DNA of 64,000 nucleotides from Phycisphaerae bacterium (GCA_029260135.1 JAJDDV010000132.1:1-64000), one strand, 5' to 3'. Shown: positions 1-7,923, counted from the stretch's first letter. Program-made: numbers and translations. Notes: generated by a model from the sequence alone, not told the origin.

Positions 1-99
1 CGGGACGTAGGACATGGCGGCGCTTCGCTTGGCCATGGCACCCGGCGATCTGGTCGGGACGTAGGACATGGCGGCGCTTCGCTTGGCCATGGCACCCGG
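1..99. repeat. Two direct copies of a 45-bp repeat (period 54 bp)
   Basis: Bases 1-45 recur at 55-99 with no difference that I can see, separated by a 9-base spacer. Each copy contains CATGGC and GCCATG about 13 bases apart, so each can fold into a short hairpin. The array touches the window edge and may continue to the left. The second copy contains an ATG in frame with the following hydrolase gene, but that gene has a better start at 119. It is too short to be called a CRISPR; it looks like an extragenic palindromic-type repeat. Confidence 0.75.
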
Positions 100-118
100 A
101 TTACCGGGCGAGGGTCTT

Positions 119-1006
119 ATGAATGGACGGTTTCTAAAGCTATTTCTGGCTAGCGTTCTTCTGGCAGGTGTCGATCCAGCCTGGGGGACGGGCGCGGTTG
201 AGTCAGTGCCGTATGCACCGGAAACTCAGTCGATCGTTCAGGTCAAACATCTGACGGTTGAGCACACGGTCTGGCGGTATGAGACCTGTGGAGCCGGCGA
301 TGAGGTCGCGATGCTGCTGACGGGTGGGATCGGTTCGGGCGTACCCGGTGACTTCGTGCAGTTATTGGCGAGACGCTATCGGGTCATCGTGCCCGACTAT
401 CCGCCCGTGCAGAATATCGATGGGTTGATCCGGGGAATGGTCGTGATTCTGGAGCACGAAGGAGCCGGGCGCACGCACCTGCTGGGATCGTCGCTCGGTG
501 GGATGATCGCCCAGTGCTTTGTCCGTCAGCATCGACAACGTGTCGAGAGTGTCGTCCTGGCCAACACGTCCGGTCCGATCTGGTGGGCGGCGCCGATGAT
601 GAAGGGAATTCGTTACGCTCTCTATGTGATACCGTTTCCGGTTCTCAAGCCGCCGGCCAAGTGGTGTGCCGTTCGTCTGATCCGACCGAGCGCATCCGAG
701 CGGCGCAGTCTCGAGGGACGACTAGATCGGGCGCTGAGCAGGGCAGCGCTTATCACGTTGGTCCGCCGGTTGGAGGACTTCCACCGAAGGCGGTTCACCC
801 AGGTGGATCTGGAGGATTGGAAAGGGAGAATGCTGATCATCGAGTCCGACGACGATCCCGGTGTACCGAAACGACATCGCAAGCGGCTCACACGTCTCTA
901 TCCGCAGGCCTCGGTGCGCACATTCCATGGGGGCGGGCACGCACCGAGCATCAGCCATCGAGAAGAGTTGCTCGGGCTGATCAGAGAGTTCATGGTGATA
1001 GAGTAG
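119..1006 (+). CDS. Exported alpha/beta-hydrolase fold protein
   Basis: A protein of 295 residues with a signal peptide-like start (MNGRFLKLFLASVLLAG). The nucleophile elbow GSSLGG places the probable catalytic Ser near residue 125. An acidic stretch IIESDDDPGVP and a late GGGHAPS supply plausible Asp and His members of the triad. The fold is that of esterases, lipases and C-C hydrolases; the substrate cannot be read from sequence. An upstream in-frame ATG at 68 lies inside the direct repeat and would push the signal peptide inward, so 119 is preferred. The gene stands alone, with no close partner downstream on the same strand. Confidence 0.8.
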   Translation: MNGRFLKLFLASVLLAGVDPAWGTGAVESVPYAPETQSIVQVKHLTVEHTVWRYETCGAGDEVAMLLTGGIGSGVPGDFVQLLARRYRVIVPDYPPVQNIDGLIRGMVVILEHEGAGRTHLLGSSLGGMIAQCFVRQHRQRVESVVLANTSGPIWWAAPMMKGIRYALYVIPFPVLKPPAKWCAVRLIRPSASERRSLEGRLDRALSRAALITLVRRLEDFHRRRFTQVDLEDWKGRMLIIESDDDPGVPKRHRKRLTRLYPQASVRTFHGGGHAPSISHREELLGLIREFMVIE

Positions 1007-1209
1007 AGCAAGCTTTCTTTTGCTGTAGCGTCAGAATGCCGGTTTCCGCTGGACTCCTGTTGCCATTCGCCGCTATGCTTGAGCGTTACACGTCATAGGC
1101 GAGCGTGCGTGGGACGCGCGCAGAACGTGCATCAAGATGCACCCTACCCGGGCGGGTTCGGCCACGGCGACGAGATGACACCGGGGAGGACTCCGTGGAA
1201 GCGTCGCCG

Positions 1210-1254
1210 GGCAGCCGGGCCGGAGTGAGCGGAGCGAACGGAGGCCTGGCTGCC
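1210..1254. repeat. Imperfect inverted repeat, 12-bp arms
   Basis: GGCAGCCGGGCC (1210-1221) faces GGCCTGGCTGCC (1243-1254), with one mismatch and a 21-base loop. It lies directly upstream of the IS-end-like repeats and could be part of the same remnant. No T-tract follows, so it is not a typical terminator. Confidence 0.55.
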
Positions 1255-1290
1255 GGAGCTGTGTCCGAGGCAAGAAGGAAACGATAGGAT

Positions 1291-1334
1291 GTGTTACCCA
1301 TGTCTCCGAACGGGTGTAACCCTTGTCCCCGGAC
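1291..1334. mobile_element. Possible insertion-sequence end remnant
   Basis: Two tandem 21-bp units, at 1291-1311 and 1314-1334, share the pattern GTGTWACCCWTGTCYCCGRAC with a period of 23 bp. Tandem units of the form GTGTTACCCATGTC-CCG resemble, from memory, transposase-binding ends of IS481-like elements. No transposase gene lies nearby, so at most this is a solo end or decayed copy. The family assignment is tentative. Confidence 0.35.
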
Positions 1335-1444
1335 CAAACAGGTAAGGGGGGAGGCGTGTGGTGGCACTTGGTGTGGTCCACGGCACGCGCGCCGAAGCAC
1401 GGACGCTCACTCCTGCTCATGAAGTAAGCGTCTACGGCGTCCCG

Positions 1445-2803
1445 CTATTTCCGAAGATACTTCAACGCAGCTTCGACGACCGGGTCACCATTTTTGAAGT
1501 CTTCCGGCTTCGCGACGACTGTGACGTCCGGTGGAATGCCCTCACCCTCCCACGTGCGACCGTCCGGCCACATCGTCTTCCAGGATGGGAGCTTGACCGT
1601 GACTCCGTTGGGCAACTCGTAGGATTTTGGATTGCCGCTGGAGCCGTAGGACGTCTCGCCGACCAGTGCGCATCTTGGCACTTGCTTCATCATCAGTAAG
1701 AAGGCCTCGCAACTGCTCATCACTACGGGGCCGGTCAAGACCGCAATCTTGCCGCGGTACTTGGGTCGATTCGTAGCTGGCTGAAGGACGCGCTCGGATG
1801 GCGGGCTGAAACCAGTGTCCTGATTCTTGTCGCGATAGGCGTGCTTGGCATAGAGAACCGGCTTGTCGACGAAGCAGCCCGCGAATTCCTGGGCCAGCGT
1901 TTCCGAGCCGCCCGAGTTGAAGCGTACATCGATGATCAGACCCTTGCCGTCGGCGAGTGTCTCGAGTTCCCTGTAAGCCGCCTCCATCGCATCGGCAAGA
2001 CGCGAACGCCAGCTGGTTATCAAGATGTAGCCGATGCCATCCGGGTATCGACCGGAGAAGACCGCGCCCGAACGTTTCGCGAAGCCCGGTACGAGTTTCG
2101 ACAGCGTCTTGTCGTTGGCATTGGGTGGAACCATTCGGCGAAACGACGTGAACCAACGATCACGGTGTTTGACGGAGATATGAACGTCGTGGGCTGCGGC
2201 CAGCATCCGACCGGCGTACCTTCCGAATTGCTCGGGTGTGGCAGCTCCGCAGAGAGGACGTTTGAACTTCTTGAAGAGCGCGTCCCAGTTCACATCGCGA
2301 ATGTCGCGATAGGAATAAGAATCGTCGATCAGACGTCGCAGCTCTTTGTAAGATTCCAGGTGTTGGGCAGGCTTGATGTCGCTCTTGCCGCCGCGTGTGG
2401 AAAAGTTGATCGAATAGGGGGTCGACGACTTTCCGCTGGTGCCACGGAAGTTCATGGCGCCGGGGCAGTTGACGTTGAAACGATAGTCGTGGTTGGGTTT
2501 GAGCTTGACGTTCATCACGAAGACCCGGGCACTCTCCCAGTCGGGCTGGCCGACGAGCTTAGGGAACCCATCGCCGCCTCCACAAATGGAGCGTCCGGAC
2601 GAGCTCATGTTCTGGTCAAACTCGATGCGAATCCGGGTCAGTCTTGGATCGACGTCGAAGTCGCCGTCGCTGGGCGTGGTGCGAACAACCGTCGGGGCGG
2701 CTGCGTGTGCGGTCGGGGCTATCACCGCCGCCGCCAGTGTGCTGCTGATGACCGCCAGCGCAGAAAGTAGAAACGGTTTGGGATCCTCAAGTGAGTGGTG
2801 CAT
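1445..2803 (-). CDS. Secreted S41-family (tail-specific protease-like) peptidase
   Basis: 452 residues from the ATG at 2803, which has a GAGGAG ribosome-binding site and opens a signal peptide ending near TAHAAA. Residues about 35-130 resemble a bacterial Ig-like domain (TTPSDGDFDVDPRLTRIRIEFD). The rest matches the S41 core: DVRFNSGGSE oxyanion region, then GPVVMSSCEAF with the probable nucleophile Ser three residues before Glu. The position that carries the general-base Lys in CtpA-type enzymes reads GETSYGSSGNP, that is Ser rather than Lys. It therefore looks like the IRBP/tricorn-like branch, or has lost the Ser/Lys dyad. The open frame continues upstream of 2803, but that part lacks coding character. 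Confidence 0.82.
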   Translation of the reverse strand: MHHSLEDPKPFLLSALAVISSTLAAAVIAPTAHAAAPTVVRTTPSDGDFDVDPRLTRIRIEFDQNMSSSGRSICGGGDGFPKLVGQPDWESARVFVMNVKLKPNHDYRFNVNCPGAMNFRGTSGKSSTPYSINFSTRGGKSDIKPAQHLESYKELRRLIDDSYSYRDIRDVNWDALFKKFKRPLCGAATPEQFGRYAGRMLAAAHDVHISVKHRDRWFTSFRRMVPPNANDKTLSKLVPGFAKRSGAVFSGRYPDGIGYILITSWRSRLADAMEAAYRELETLADGKGLIIDVRFNSGGSETLAQEFAGCFVDKPVLYAKHAYRDKNQDTGFSPPSERVLQPATNRPKYRGKIAVLTGPVVMSSCEAFLLMMKQVPRCALVGETSYGSSGNPKSYELPNGVTVKLPSWKTMWPDGRTWEGEGIPPDVTVVAKPEDFKNGDPVVEAALKYLRK

Positions 2804-3066
2804 GGACGAGTTCTCCTCAGGTTCTCCAGCATTGGTGACCGTGCGGATGGGGACGGCGATCCATCGTCCAACCGCCGGACGACTATCGTGCTGCAACGTA
2901 GAGTGCGCGGATAGCGTGTGGGGACTACCGGCAACCGCGAGACAGCATTCTATGTCGCCTGTTTCTGCCAGGCATCCCGCGCGATGTGGAATCTTGTCTT
3001 GCTGTTGGCGACGTCTTGCGTGGCCGCGTTTTGCTCGATCATGCCACTCCGCGATTTCTGCGCGAC

Positions 3067-3453
3067 TCAGCCCGCTTCGCTTGTGCGGCGCTTCGTGATC
3101 ACCAGAGCGCCGGCCGTGAAGACGAGCAACGTCATTGCGAGCAGACCCCACTGGGACGCCGCAGGTACGTTCGGTATCGGGGCGGTCGTACATGCGCCGA
3201 TACAATCGCGCGTGCAGGTCCAGGTTCCGGTTTCAGCGTTGCACCCGCAGGAGCTCGGCCGACAGATGGATGGATCGCAGATTGCGGCTTGGGGGCACTC
3301 GGCCGCCGTCTCGCAGGCATCTTGCGCGGGACAGGGTTCCGCACAATCCTGGCCTGGGTCGCTGCAACGGTCTTGCGCGTTGGCGCTGCCTGTCACGAGG
3401 AATACGATGCTGCCTACACGAATCACGCAACCGGTCATCGATTTCGTTGACAT
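3067..3453 (-). CDS. Small cysteine-rich exported protein with IPTL-CTERM-like sorting tail
   Basis: 128 residues. The start at 3453 has GGAG upstream and opens a signal peptide (CVIRVGSIVFLVTGSANAQ). The mature part, about 70 residues, is packed with Cys (CSDPGQDCAEPCPAQDAC and onward). The C-terminus has VPAASQWGLLAM, a hydrophobic helix and a basic KRR cluster: the layout of IPTL-CTERM tails, thought to be processed by an exosortase/archaeosortase-type enzyme. No sorting enzyme is encoded in this window. A second protein with such a tail lies at 44555-45172. Function unknown. Confidence 0.8.
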   Translation of the reverse strand: MSTKSMTGCVIRVGSIVFLVTGSANAQDRCSDPGQDCAEPCPAQDACETAAECPQAAICDPSICRPSSCGCNAETGTWTCTRDCIGACTTAPIPNVPAASQWGLLAMTLLVFTAGALVITKRRTSEAG

Positions 3454-3815
3454 GGGACTGCTCTCCTGCTCTGGTCGACCCGACTCCCGAAGGGACGTTG
3501 GGGGAACTTGACAGCCGTAGAGAGGAGATTCTAACGAGAGCGAGTTCATTAGATCAACGGTCTCCGGTTGCGGATCGACGGTATCCTTCGTCCGAAGTGC
3601 CATTTACGGGCGTAGGGCGGCTGTTTTGGCGCGATGGGTGTCCCGGCGTCGTGCCGACAGGATCGACGGCCGCCAGCCAACGCTGGAGGTCGGCGCGTCG
3701 CCCCTGTCGCGTTGCACGGGCGCGTTTCCTCGGGTACAAGTTCGGGATCGCGGAATCGGGCGACCGCACGTGCCGGTCCGATTTTCGCCGGACCTCTATT
3801 TGGGAGGGAAACTTG
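3454..3815. other. Divergent intergenic region
   Basis: It separates the minus-strand IPTL-CTERM gene from the plus-strand LolA-like gene and should hold both promoters. I see no convincing -35/-10 pair, repeat or small gene. The open frames here are extensions of flanking frames without recognisable content. Confidence 0.5.
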
Positions 3816-4502
3816 ATGGTTCGTTTGGCAACGTTGCTTCTACTTGCGAGTGTCACCTCCGTTTCGGCGGAGACTGTGGAATCGGTCGAGAAGACGCTGA
3901 TCGGAAACTTCCAGAAGTACAACTCGCTGTCCGCGAAGCTCAATATGAAGATGACGATGGGTCCGGGAATGTCAGGAACCAGCACCGGGACGATGGAGTT
4001 CCTCCGCCATGACGGCAAGGAGAAAGTCCGCAGTGAAATGAAGATGAAGATGGAGTTCGGCGAGCAGGTCATGGAGTCGAATGTCCTGAACATCTTTGAC
4101 GGCGAGCACGCCTATTCCGTCAGCGATATGATGGGGCAGAAGCGCGTCATGCGCAACAACTCCGATCAGGTTGTCGGTCGGCCGGGCGGAACGATGTTCT
4201 TTGAAGACCTGCGGAAGAAGAACAAACTCAAACTCCTACCGGATGCCAAGGTCGAGGGCGCGCCCGCGTATGTCATCGAGGCGACACCGAAGGAACCACA
4301 ACCGCGCGGTCCGGCGCGATCGATGTACTACTTCGACAAGGCCAAGGGGCTTCTGGTCAAGATGGAGGGCATCAACGCCAGCGACGAGGCGATGCTTACC
4401 ATTCTGCTCAGCGACATGAAGTTGAATCCCAAGCTCGATCCAGAGCGATTCAAGTATGTACCGGAACCGGGTGTTGAGGTCATCGACATGACGCGCGACT
4501 AA
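3816..4502 (+). CDS. LolA-like periplasmic outer-membrane lipoprotein-sorting family protein
   Basis: 228 residues with a clear signal peptide (MVRLATLLLLASVTSVSA) and a GGGAGGGAA ribosome-binding site seven bases before ATG 3816. The mature protein is rich in short beta strands. Segments such as FLRHDGKEKVRSEMKMKMEF and YYFDKAKGLLVKMEGINAS match the half-barrel pattern of LolA/LolB-fold proteins that bind lipid acyl chains. No LolCDE genes are nearby, so its cargo is unknown. The frame runs open upstream to 3135, but the signal peptide and ribosome-binding site fix the start. The family call is by pattern, not alignment. Confidence 0.7.
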   Translation: MVRLATLLLLASVTSVSAETVESVEKTLIGNFQKYNSLSAKLNMKMTMGPGMSGTSTGTMEFLRHDGKEKVRSEMKMKMEFGEQVMESNVLNIFDGEHAYSVSDMMGQKRVMRNNSDQVVGRPGGTMFFEDLRKKNKLKLLPDAKVEGAPAYVIEATPKEPQPRGPARSMYYFDKAKGLLVKMEGINASDEAMLTILLSDMKLNPKLDPERFKYVPEPGVEVIDMTRD

Positions 4503-4555
4503 TCTCGTCGTCGGTCAACAGGGTCCGAGGTTGGCCAGGCGATGCGAAGCGTCGT

Positions 4556-5593
4556 CTATCCAACGGCGATGCCGCCGAGGTGCGGTTCGTCGAGGATCTC
4601 GAAGCGCGTCTCGAGGTTGGCGAGCGGTTCCCCGCGTTGGGTGATGTTTTGCTCGTGGATCGGGCCGATGCACCCGGATGCGGCGGTGAGGTAGCTGATC
4701 CCGTAGGGGTTGAGCCCCATGACTCGGGTGGCGGTGGCGTCGACGGCGGGAGCGTTTCGGCCGAGAATGACGCAGCCTGCCGTCTTCCGGGTCCCCATGA
4801 TCGGACCGTCGCCTTCCATACCAATGATGCCATCGACGATGGCCAGGGAGGGCCTCACGGTCTGGTTGATGTCGAGGATCGACTCGGGGATACCTTCATG
4901 ATGGAGGACGTTCTTCGGCCAACCGTAGACGACGCCGGGTAGCACGCCGAAGAGATTCTTCATGGCGCACGTGACTCCGGTCCAGTGATGGGTCTTGAGC
5001 TTTGGCATCGAGACGACCCAGTCGGCCTCGAGCAAACGGCGAGGCAGATAGAGCTGTTTCAGTGTGGTCTTCGAACCCGCGTTCTGGACGGCCGTGAACT
5101 CGTCGTGGTTGAGATCGACGAACGGTAGATGGGATTCGTCGAGAGCTTTCCCCATGCCGGATTCGTCGAGGACCAGTAGGCTGTCACGGCGGTGTCCCTG
5201 TCCTTCGGCGACGATGACGTCGCGAGCGTCGAGTCGGCGGAACGCCTCGGCCGCGGCGAGCACGACGGCGGGGTGGGTGTTGATATGCGGAGCGTCGATC
5301 GCCGTTTCGACAAGGTTCGGTTTGAGTAGAACGCGCTTTCCGCGGATCTCGGATCGAGTTACGCCCAGCGTGAAGAGCCCCGCGCGGATGCACTCGGCGA
5401 GACTTTCGTCGTAGGCGTCGGCCTTGGCGATGACAACGTCGGCGCGCAGGCCGCGTTCGTTTCGGGTCCAGGCGCTCAGTCCCGTCGCGATTCCCCCACC
5501 GAGAAGGACGGCGCCGCCGACCCCGAGCATCTCACGCCGCGATAAGTGCCACGTTCTGACCGTTTCGGCGGTGTGTGTGGTGGTGTCAGTCAT
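4556..5593 (-). CDS. Tat-exported DUF362 domain protein
   Basis: 345 residues. The N-terminus carries a twin-arginine signal (LSRREMLGVGGAVLLGGGIA), so the protein is probably exported folded, often with a cofactor. The rest resembles DUF362: VLLKPNLVE near residue 100, a VVSMPKLKTHHWTGVTCAMK stretch, and AIVDGIIGMEGDGP. DUF362 proteins are often annotated as iron-sulfur or cofactor-related, but no four-Cys cluster is seen here. The start ATG at 5593 overlaps the stop of the upstream gene (ATGA), so the two are translationally coupled and probably act together. Confidence 0.82.
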   Translation of the reverse strand: MTDTTTHTAETVRTWHLSRREMLGVGGAVLLGGGIATGLSAWTRNERGLRADVVIAKADAYDESLAECIRAGLFTLGVTRSEIRGKRVLLKPNLVETAIDAPHINTHPAVVLAAAEAFRRLDARDVIVAEGQGHRRDSLLVLDESGMGKALDESHLPFVDLNHDEFTAVQNAGSKTTLKQLYLPRRLLEADWVVSMPKLKTHHWTGVTCAMKNLFGVLPGVVYGWPKNVLHHEGIPESILDINQTVRPSLAIVDGIIGMEGDGPIMGTRKTAGCVILGRNAPAVDATATRVMGLNPYGISYLTAASGCIGPIHEQNITQRGEPLANLETRFEILDEPHLGGIAVG

Positions 5594-6555
5594 GTCGTCT
5601 TCTTGGCCATGGTCGGCGACACGGGAGACCATCGAGCGTCCGCCAGCAACGTCAGGGAGTCGACCAGAACATCGAATCCACTGCGGCGGTTTGCTCGGAC
5701 GGAAGCGCGAAGCCATTCATCCACATCGGCGGGGTGGGCGTCGACGGCGTCGAGGCCGATCAGGCCCCAGGCCACTGAGAGCGGCGATCGCGTTGTTGGT
5801 AGCGTTCTCTGCAAATAGTCGACAGCCGCGTCGATCCGCGAGTCATTGGCGGCGCCGGCGAGTGCGGCTAGCACGATTCCGGTGGTTGCAGGGAAGGGGC
5901 GCAGTGTGTTCTTCAGGACGCGCGGGTTTCCATAATTCCATCCGCCGGAGGGAATGGCACGATCCAGAAGGAGCGAGATGCCCTCCTGCACGCGCGGGTC
6001 GTCGCCTCGATGGGCGGCACGGAGAGCCATGACAGCGTAGGCGGTAGGTTCGGCCCAGGAGTGCGTTCCGCTCGCCCAGGACCATCCCTGAAGCGTGGTG
6101 TCGTGGCCGTAGACGCTGGGCATCGGTTCGAGTCGTTCGCCGCCGGTCTCGAGCAGCCAGTCGGCGGCACGTGTGATGTTCGGTTCGTACCGTTGGGCGG
6201 ATTCGCTCGGCGCGTGGAGCCAAGCGAGCATCGCCAGCGGGGTCGGCCAGCAGGGTGCGTCGAGCGTTTCGGCCACGGGGACGGCTCCGCTGGGCTGTTG
6301 AACGGAGACAAGCCACTCGAGCGCGCGATTGGTTCCCTTTGGATCGGTATGAGTCTGCGTCAGCGCGAGGCATGCGAGCGAAGTGGGTTCGGCGCACGCG
6401 GATGCGGCGGGCCCATAACCCCAGGCGCCGTTCGGATTCACAGCCCTGAGTAGACGATTCCGTGATGTAGCCGGCCAGTTCATGGTTCGCGTCAGGATAT
6501 CGTCGTTGGCCGAGCGATGCTTGAAAAGGCCTGTTGCCATCTTCAGCGCGGCCAT
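5590..6555 (-). CDS. Prenyltransferase/squalene-cyclase-fold repeat protein
   Basis: About 321 residues from ATG 6555; ATG 6483 (297 residues) is an alternative and neither has a good ribosome-binding site. Repeated motifs typical of alpha/alpha barrels of squalene cyclases and prenyltransferases are visible: NPNGAWGYGP, VQQPSGAVPV, LQGWSWASGTHSW and PSGGWNYGNPR. It is roughly half the length of a true squalene-hopene cyclase and lacks an obvious DXDD acid motif, so a cyclase activity is doubtful. There is no signal peptide. It is the first gene of a two-gene unit, overlapping the DUF362 gene by four bases. Confidence 0.75.
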   Translation of the reverse strand: MAALKMATGLFKHRSANDDILTRTMNWPATSRNRLLRAVNPNGAWGYGPAASACAEPTSLACLALTQTHTDPKGTNRALEWLVSVQQPSGAVPVAETLDAPCWPTPLAMLAWLHAPSESAQRYEPNITRAADWLLETGGERLEPMPSVYGHDTTLQGWSWASGTHSWAEPTAYAVMALRAAHRGDDPRVQEGISLLLDRAIPSGGWNYGNPRVLKNTLRPFPATTGIVLAALAGAANDSRIDAAVDYLQRTLPTTRSPLSVAWGLIGLDAVDAHPADVDEWLRASVRANRRSGFDVLVDSLTLLADARWSPVSPTMAKKTT

Positions 6556-6760
6556 GTCGGAGCCGGCCTGGCGTTTTGCACGGCTCCGATAATGACTCGT
6601 TCCGCTACGAGGCGGTTTCTCGCTCGTGCACCCGGGTCGCGCGAAGGCGATTCGTCGGCGTCGGCGTCCGTTTTGGGACGGTGTCGCGGTATGGTTACCG
6701 GTGTCCAAGGCGACGCTCGTTCGCGGCGCCGTGTCTCTTTCAGGAAAGTTGCTTTCTTTC

Positions 6761-6789
6761 TTGCCTCGCTTGGAGTTGTTTCGTACTTT
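6761..6789 (+). promoter_or_regulatory. Predicted promoter of first flp gene
   Basis: TTGCCT (6761-6766), a 17-base spacer, then TACTTT (6784-6789). The same hexamers, spacer length and spacer sequence (GGAG-TTGTTTCG) recur upstream of the second flp gene. Predicted transcription start is near 6796, giving a leader of about 310 nt. Confidence 0.55.
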
Positions 6790-6975
6790 CGACATGCACG
6801 CGTCGTCGACGCCGGCTGTCGGCGGTCGTCACGCGGAGGGGAAGAAAGCGCTCTCTTCATTGCATTCACATCGCGGGAGAGCGTAGCGGTTTCGGGCACG
6901 CGAGCCTGCGCGTCACACATCGTGACGTGGGGCGTTTCGTCGAAACCTCTTGCCCTTGACGCAACCGGATTTGTT

Positions 6976-7079
6976 GGAGGCTCGCACCCCCGGGAGGCGC
7001 GGGCGTTGCCTGGTGGGGGAGCCGACGGCCGAGTGGCTGCCTACACGAAACTTTGGAAAAAGGGCTGTTTCGAACAGCC
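6976..7079 (+). ncRNA. Candidate structured 5' leader of first flp gene
   Basis: This block matches the leader of the second flp gene in sequence (GGGAGGCGCGGGC, TTGCCTGGT, GGCTGCCT) and in structure. Three elements can be drawn: AGGC/GCCT (6995-7011), a small GGT/GCC hairpin with a GGGGGA loop (7012-7023), and a seven-pair hairpin GGCTGTT-TCG-AACAGCC (7063-7079) just before the AAGGAG ribosome-binding site. The last hairpin keeps pairing in the other copy although its inner pairs differ. The family is not recognised. It may sense a ligand, bind a protein or shield the start site. The region 6556-6760 upstream holds nothing I recognise. Confidence 0.5.
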
Positions 7080-7105
7080 GTCCATTGGCGAAGGAGAAAG
7101 AGACC

Positions 7106-7303
7106 ATGAAAAGCATTCTGTGCACGGCAAAGAACTTTCTGAAGTCTGAAGACGGTCCGACCGCCACGGAATATGCGGTCATGCTGGCGTTGATTATCAT
7201 TGTTTGCATCGGGACCATCACAACGCTCGGTCAGTCGGTCAAGACGGTATTTGCGAACGTGGACACCGAACTGAAGAAGGTACCGGGAGGCGGCGGAAGC
7301 TAG
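7106..7303 (+). CDS. flp: Flp-type major pilin, copy 1
   Basis: 65 residues with an AAGGAGA ribosome-binding site. A 17-residue leader ends in EDG. The probable prepilin peptidase site is G17/P18, followed by PTATEYAVMLALIIIVCIG, the hydrophobic Flp segment with Glu at mature position 5. The tail KKVPGGGGS is glycine-rich. The mature sequence is identical to that of copy 2; only leader residues differ. It is transcribed alone: its own promoter lies upstream and a strong terminator follows. Confidence 0.93.
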   Translation: MKSILCTAKNFLKSEDGPTATEYAVMLALIIIVCIGTITTLGQSVKTVFANVDTELKKVPGGGGS

Positions 7304-7418
7304 GCATCCGCTTGGATGTCGGAGGTGCCCCGACGACCTCGCTGAATCGCGTCGCTTCACCGCGTTTTGGGTTCTTGCCGAGGGTTTGCTGGGCGACCGA
7401 TTCATCCCAGAAGTGCGT

Positions 7419-7463
7419 ACCCCGGGTCCAGAATCACTTCTTCTGGTCCCGGGGTCATTTTTT
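7419..7463 (+). terminator. Strong intrinsic terminator after flp copy 1
   Basis: The arm ACCCCGGGTCCAGAA (7419-7433), a seven-base loop, and TTCTGGTCCCGGGGT (7441-7455) form a 15-bp stem (one G-T pair), followed by CA and six T residues. It isolates copy 1 from the rest of the Tad locus. The remainder of 7304-7652 shows no gene. Confidence 0.9.
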
Positions 7464-7652
7464 GCGCGCCTTCTGCGTTCCTGCTCGAGTCGTATGCCGC
7501 CGTCTTCGTCGCCGCGAATCCTCCCGATCTTTATGGGGCCAGCGCGGGGCCTTGTCGCCGGAGTTATCAGAACGGTGCCATGTTATTGGCATGTTTCGAG
7601 GAGCCCGACGGTACATATGTGCGTAAATTTCATTGGAACGCTTCATTGTCTT

Positions 7653-7681
7653 TTGCCTGTGCGGAGGTTGTTTCGTACATT
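7653..7681 (+). promoter_or_regulatory. Predicted promoter of second flp gene
   Basis: TTGCCT (7653-7658), a 17-base spacer, then TACATT (7676-7681). It aligns with the first flp promoter through the spacer and beyond the -10 (TTCGA-NN-TGCA). Predicted start is near 7688, giving a leader of about 260 nt. Confidence 0.55.
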
Positions 7682-7821
7682 CGAGTTGCATGCGGTGATG
7701 AAGTGAGGTGAGCTTCCTCGCCGCGGCGGCGGGTACGTCGTACCTTCCGCAGCCGCGACCGCCCGTTGATAGGGTCGTTGCTACCGACTCGCTTTGCGCG
7801 GTCGGCCACGGTGATTGGACT

Positions 7822-7923
7822 GCTCGTACCCCGGGGAGGCGCGGGCATGCCTGGTAGAGGAACCAGGATCTAGCGGGGCTGCCTTCAGGGCACTTTTGGG
7901 GACCCAGGCTGAGGATCTCAGCC
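7822..7923 (+). ncRNA. Candidate structured 5' leader of second flp gene
   Basis: It shares GCTCG-ACCCC, GGGAGGCGCGGGC, TGCCTGGT and GGCTGCCT with the leader of copy 1. Hairpins: CCTGGT-AGAGGA-ACCAGG (7850-7867), perfect here but weak in copy 1, and GGCTGAG-GAT-CTCAGCC (7907-7923), whose two inner pairs differ from copy 1 yet still pair. The final hairpin again sits directly upstream of the ribosome-binding site. Unknown family. Confidence 0.5.

Larger units (their letters stand above)
1007..1444. other. Intergenic region without a recognisable gene
   Basis: The short open frames here on both strands overlap one another and show no known motif. The stretch holds an inverted repeat (1210-1254) and an IS-end-like pair of tandem repeats (1291-1334), which suggests remnants of a mobile element rather than coding sequence. 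Confidence 0.6.

Noticed and set aside
1-99. CRISPR array
   Set aside because: Only two copies, 9-base spacer and no cas genes.
6976-7923. Naming the flp leaders a c-di-GMP riboswitch
   Set aside because: A GACGCAA string upstream of copy 1 is suggestive, but it is absent from copy 2 and the rest of the consensus was not found.
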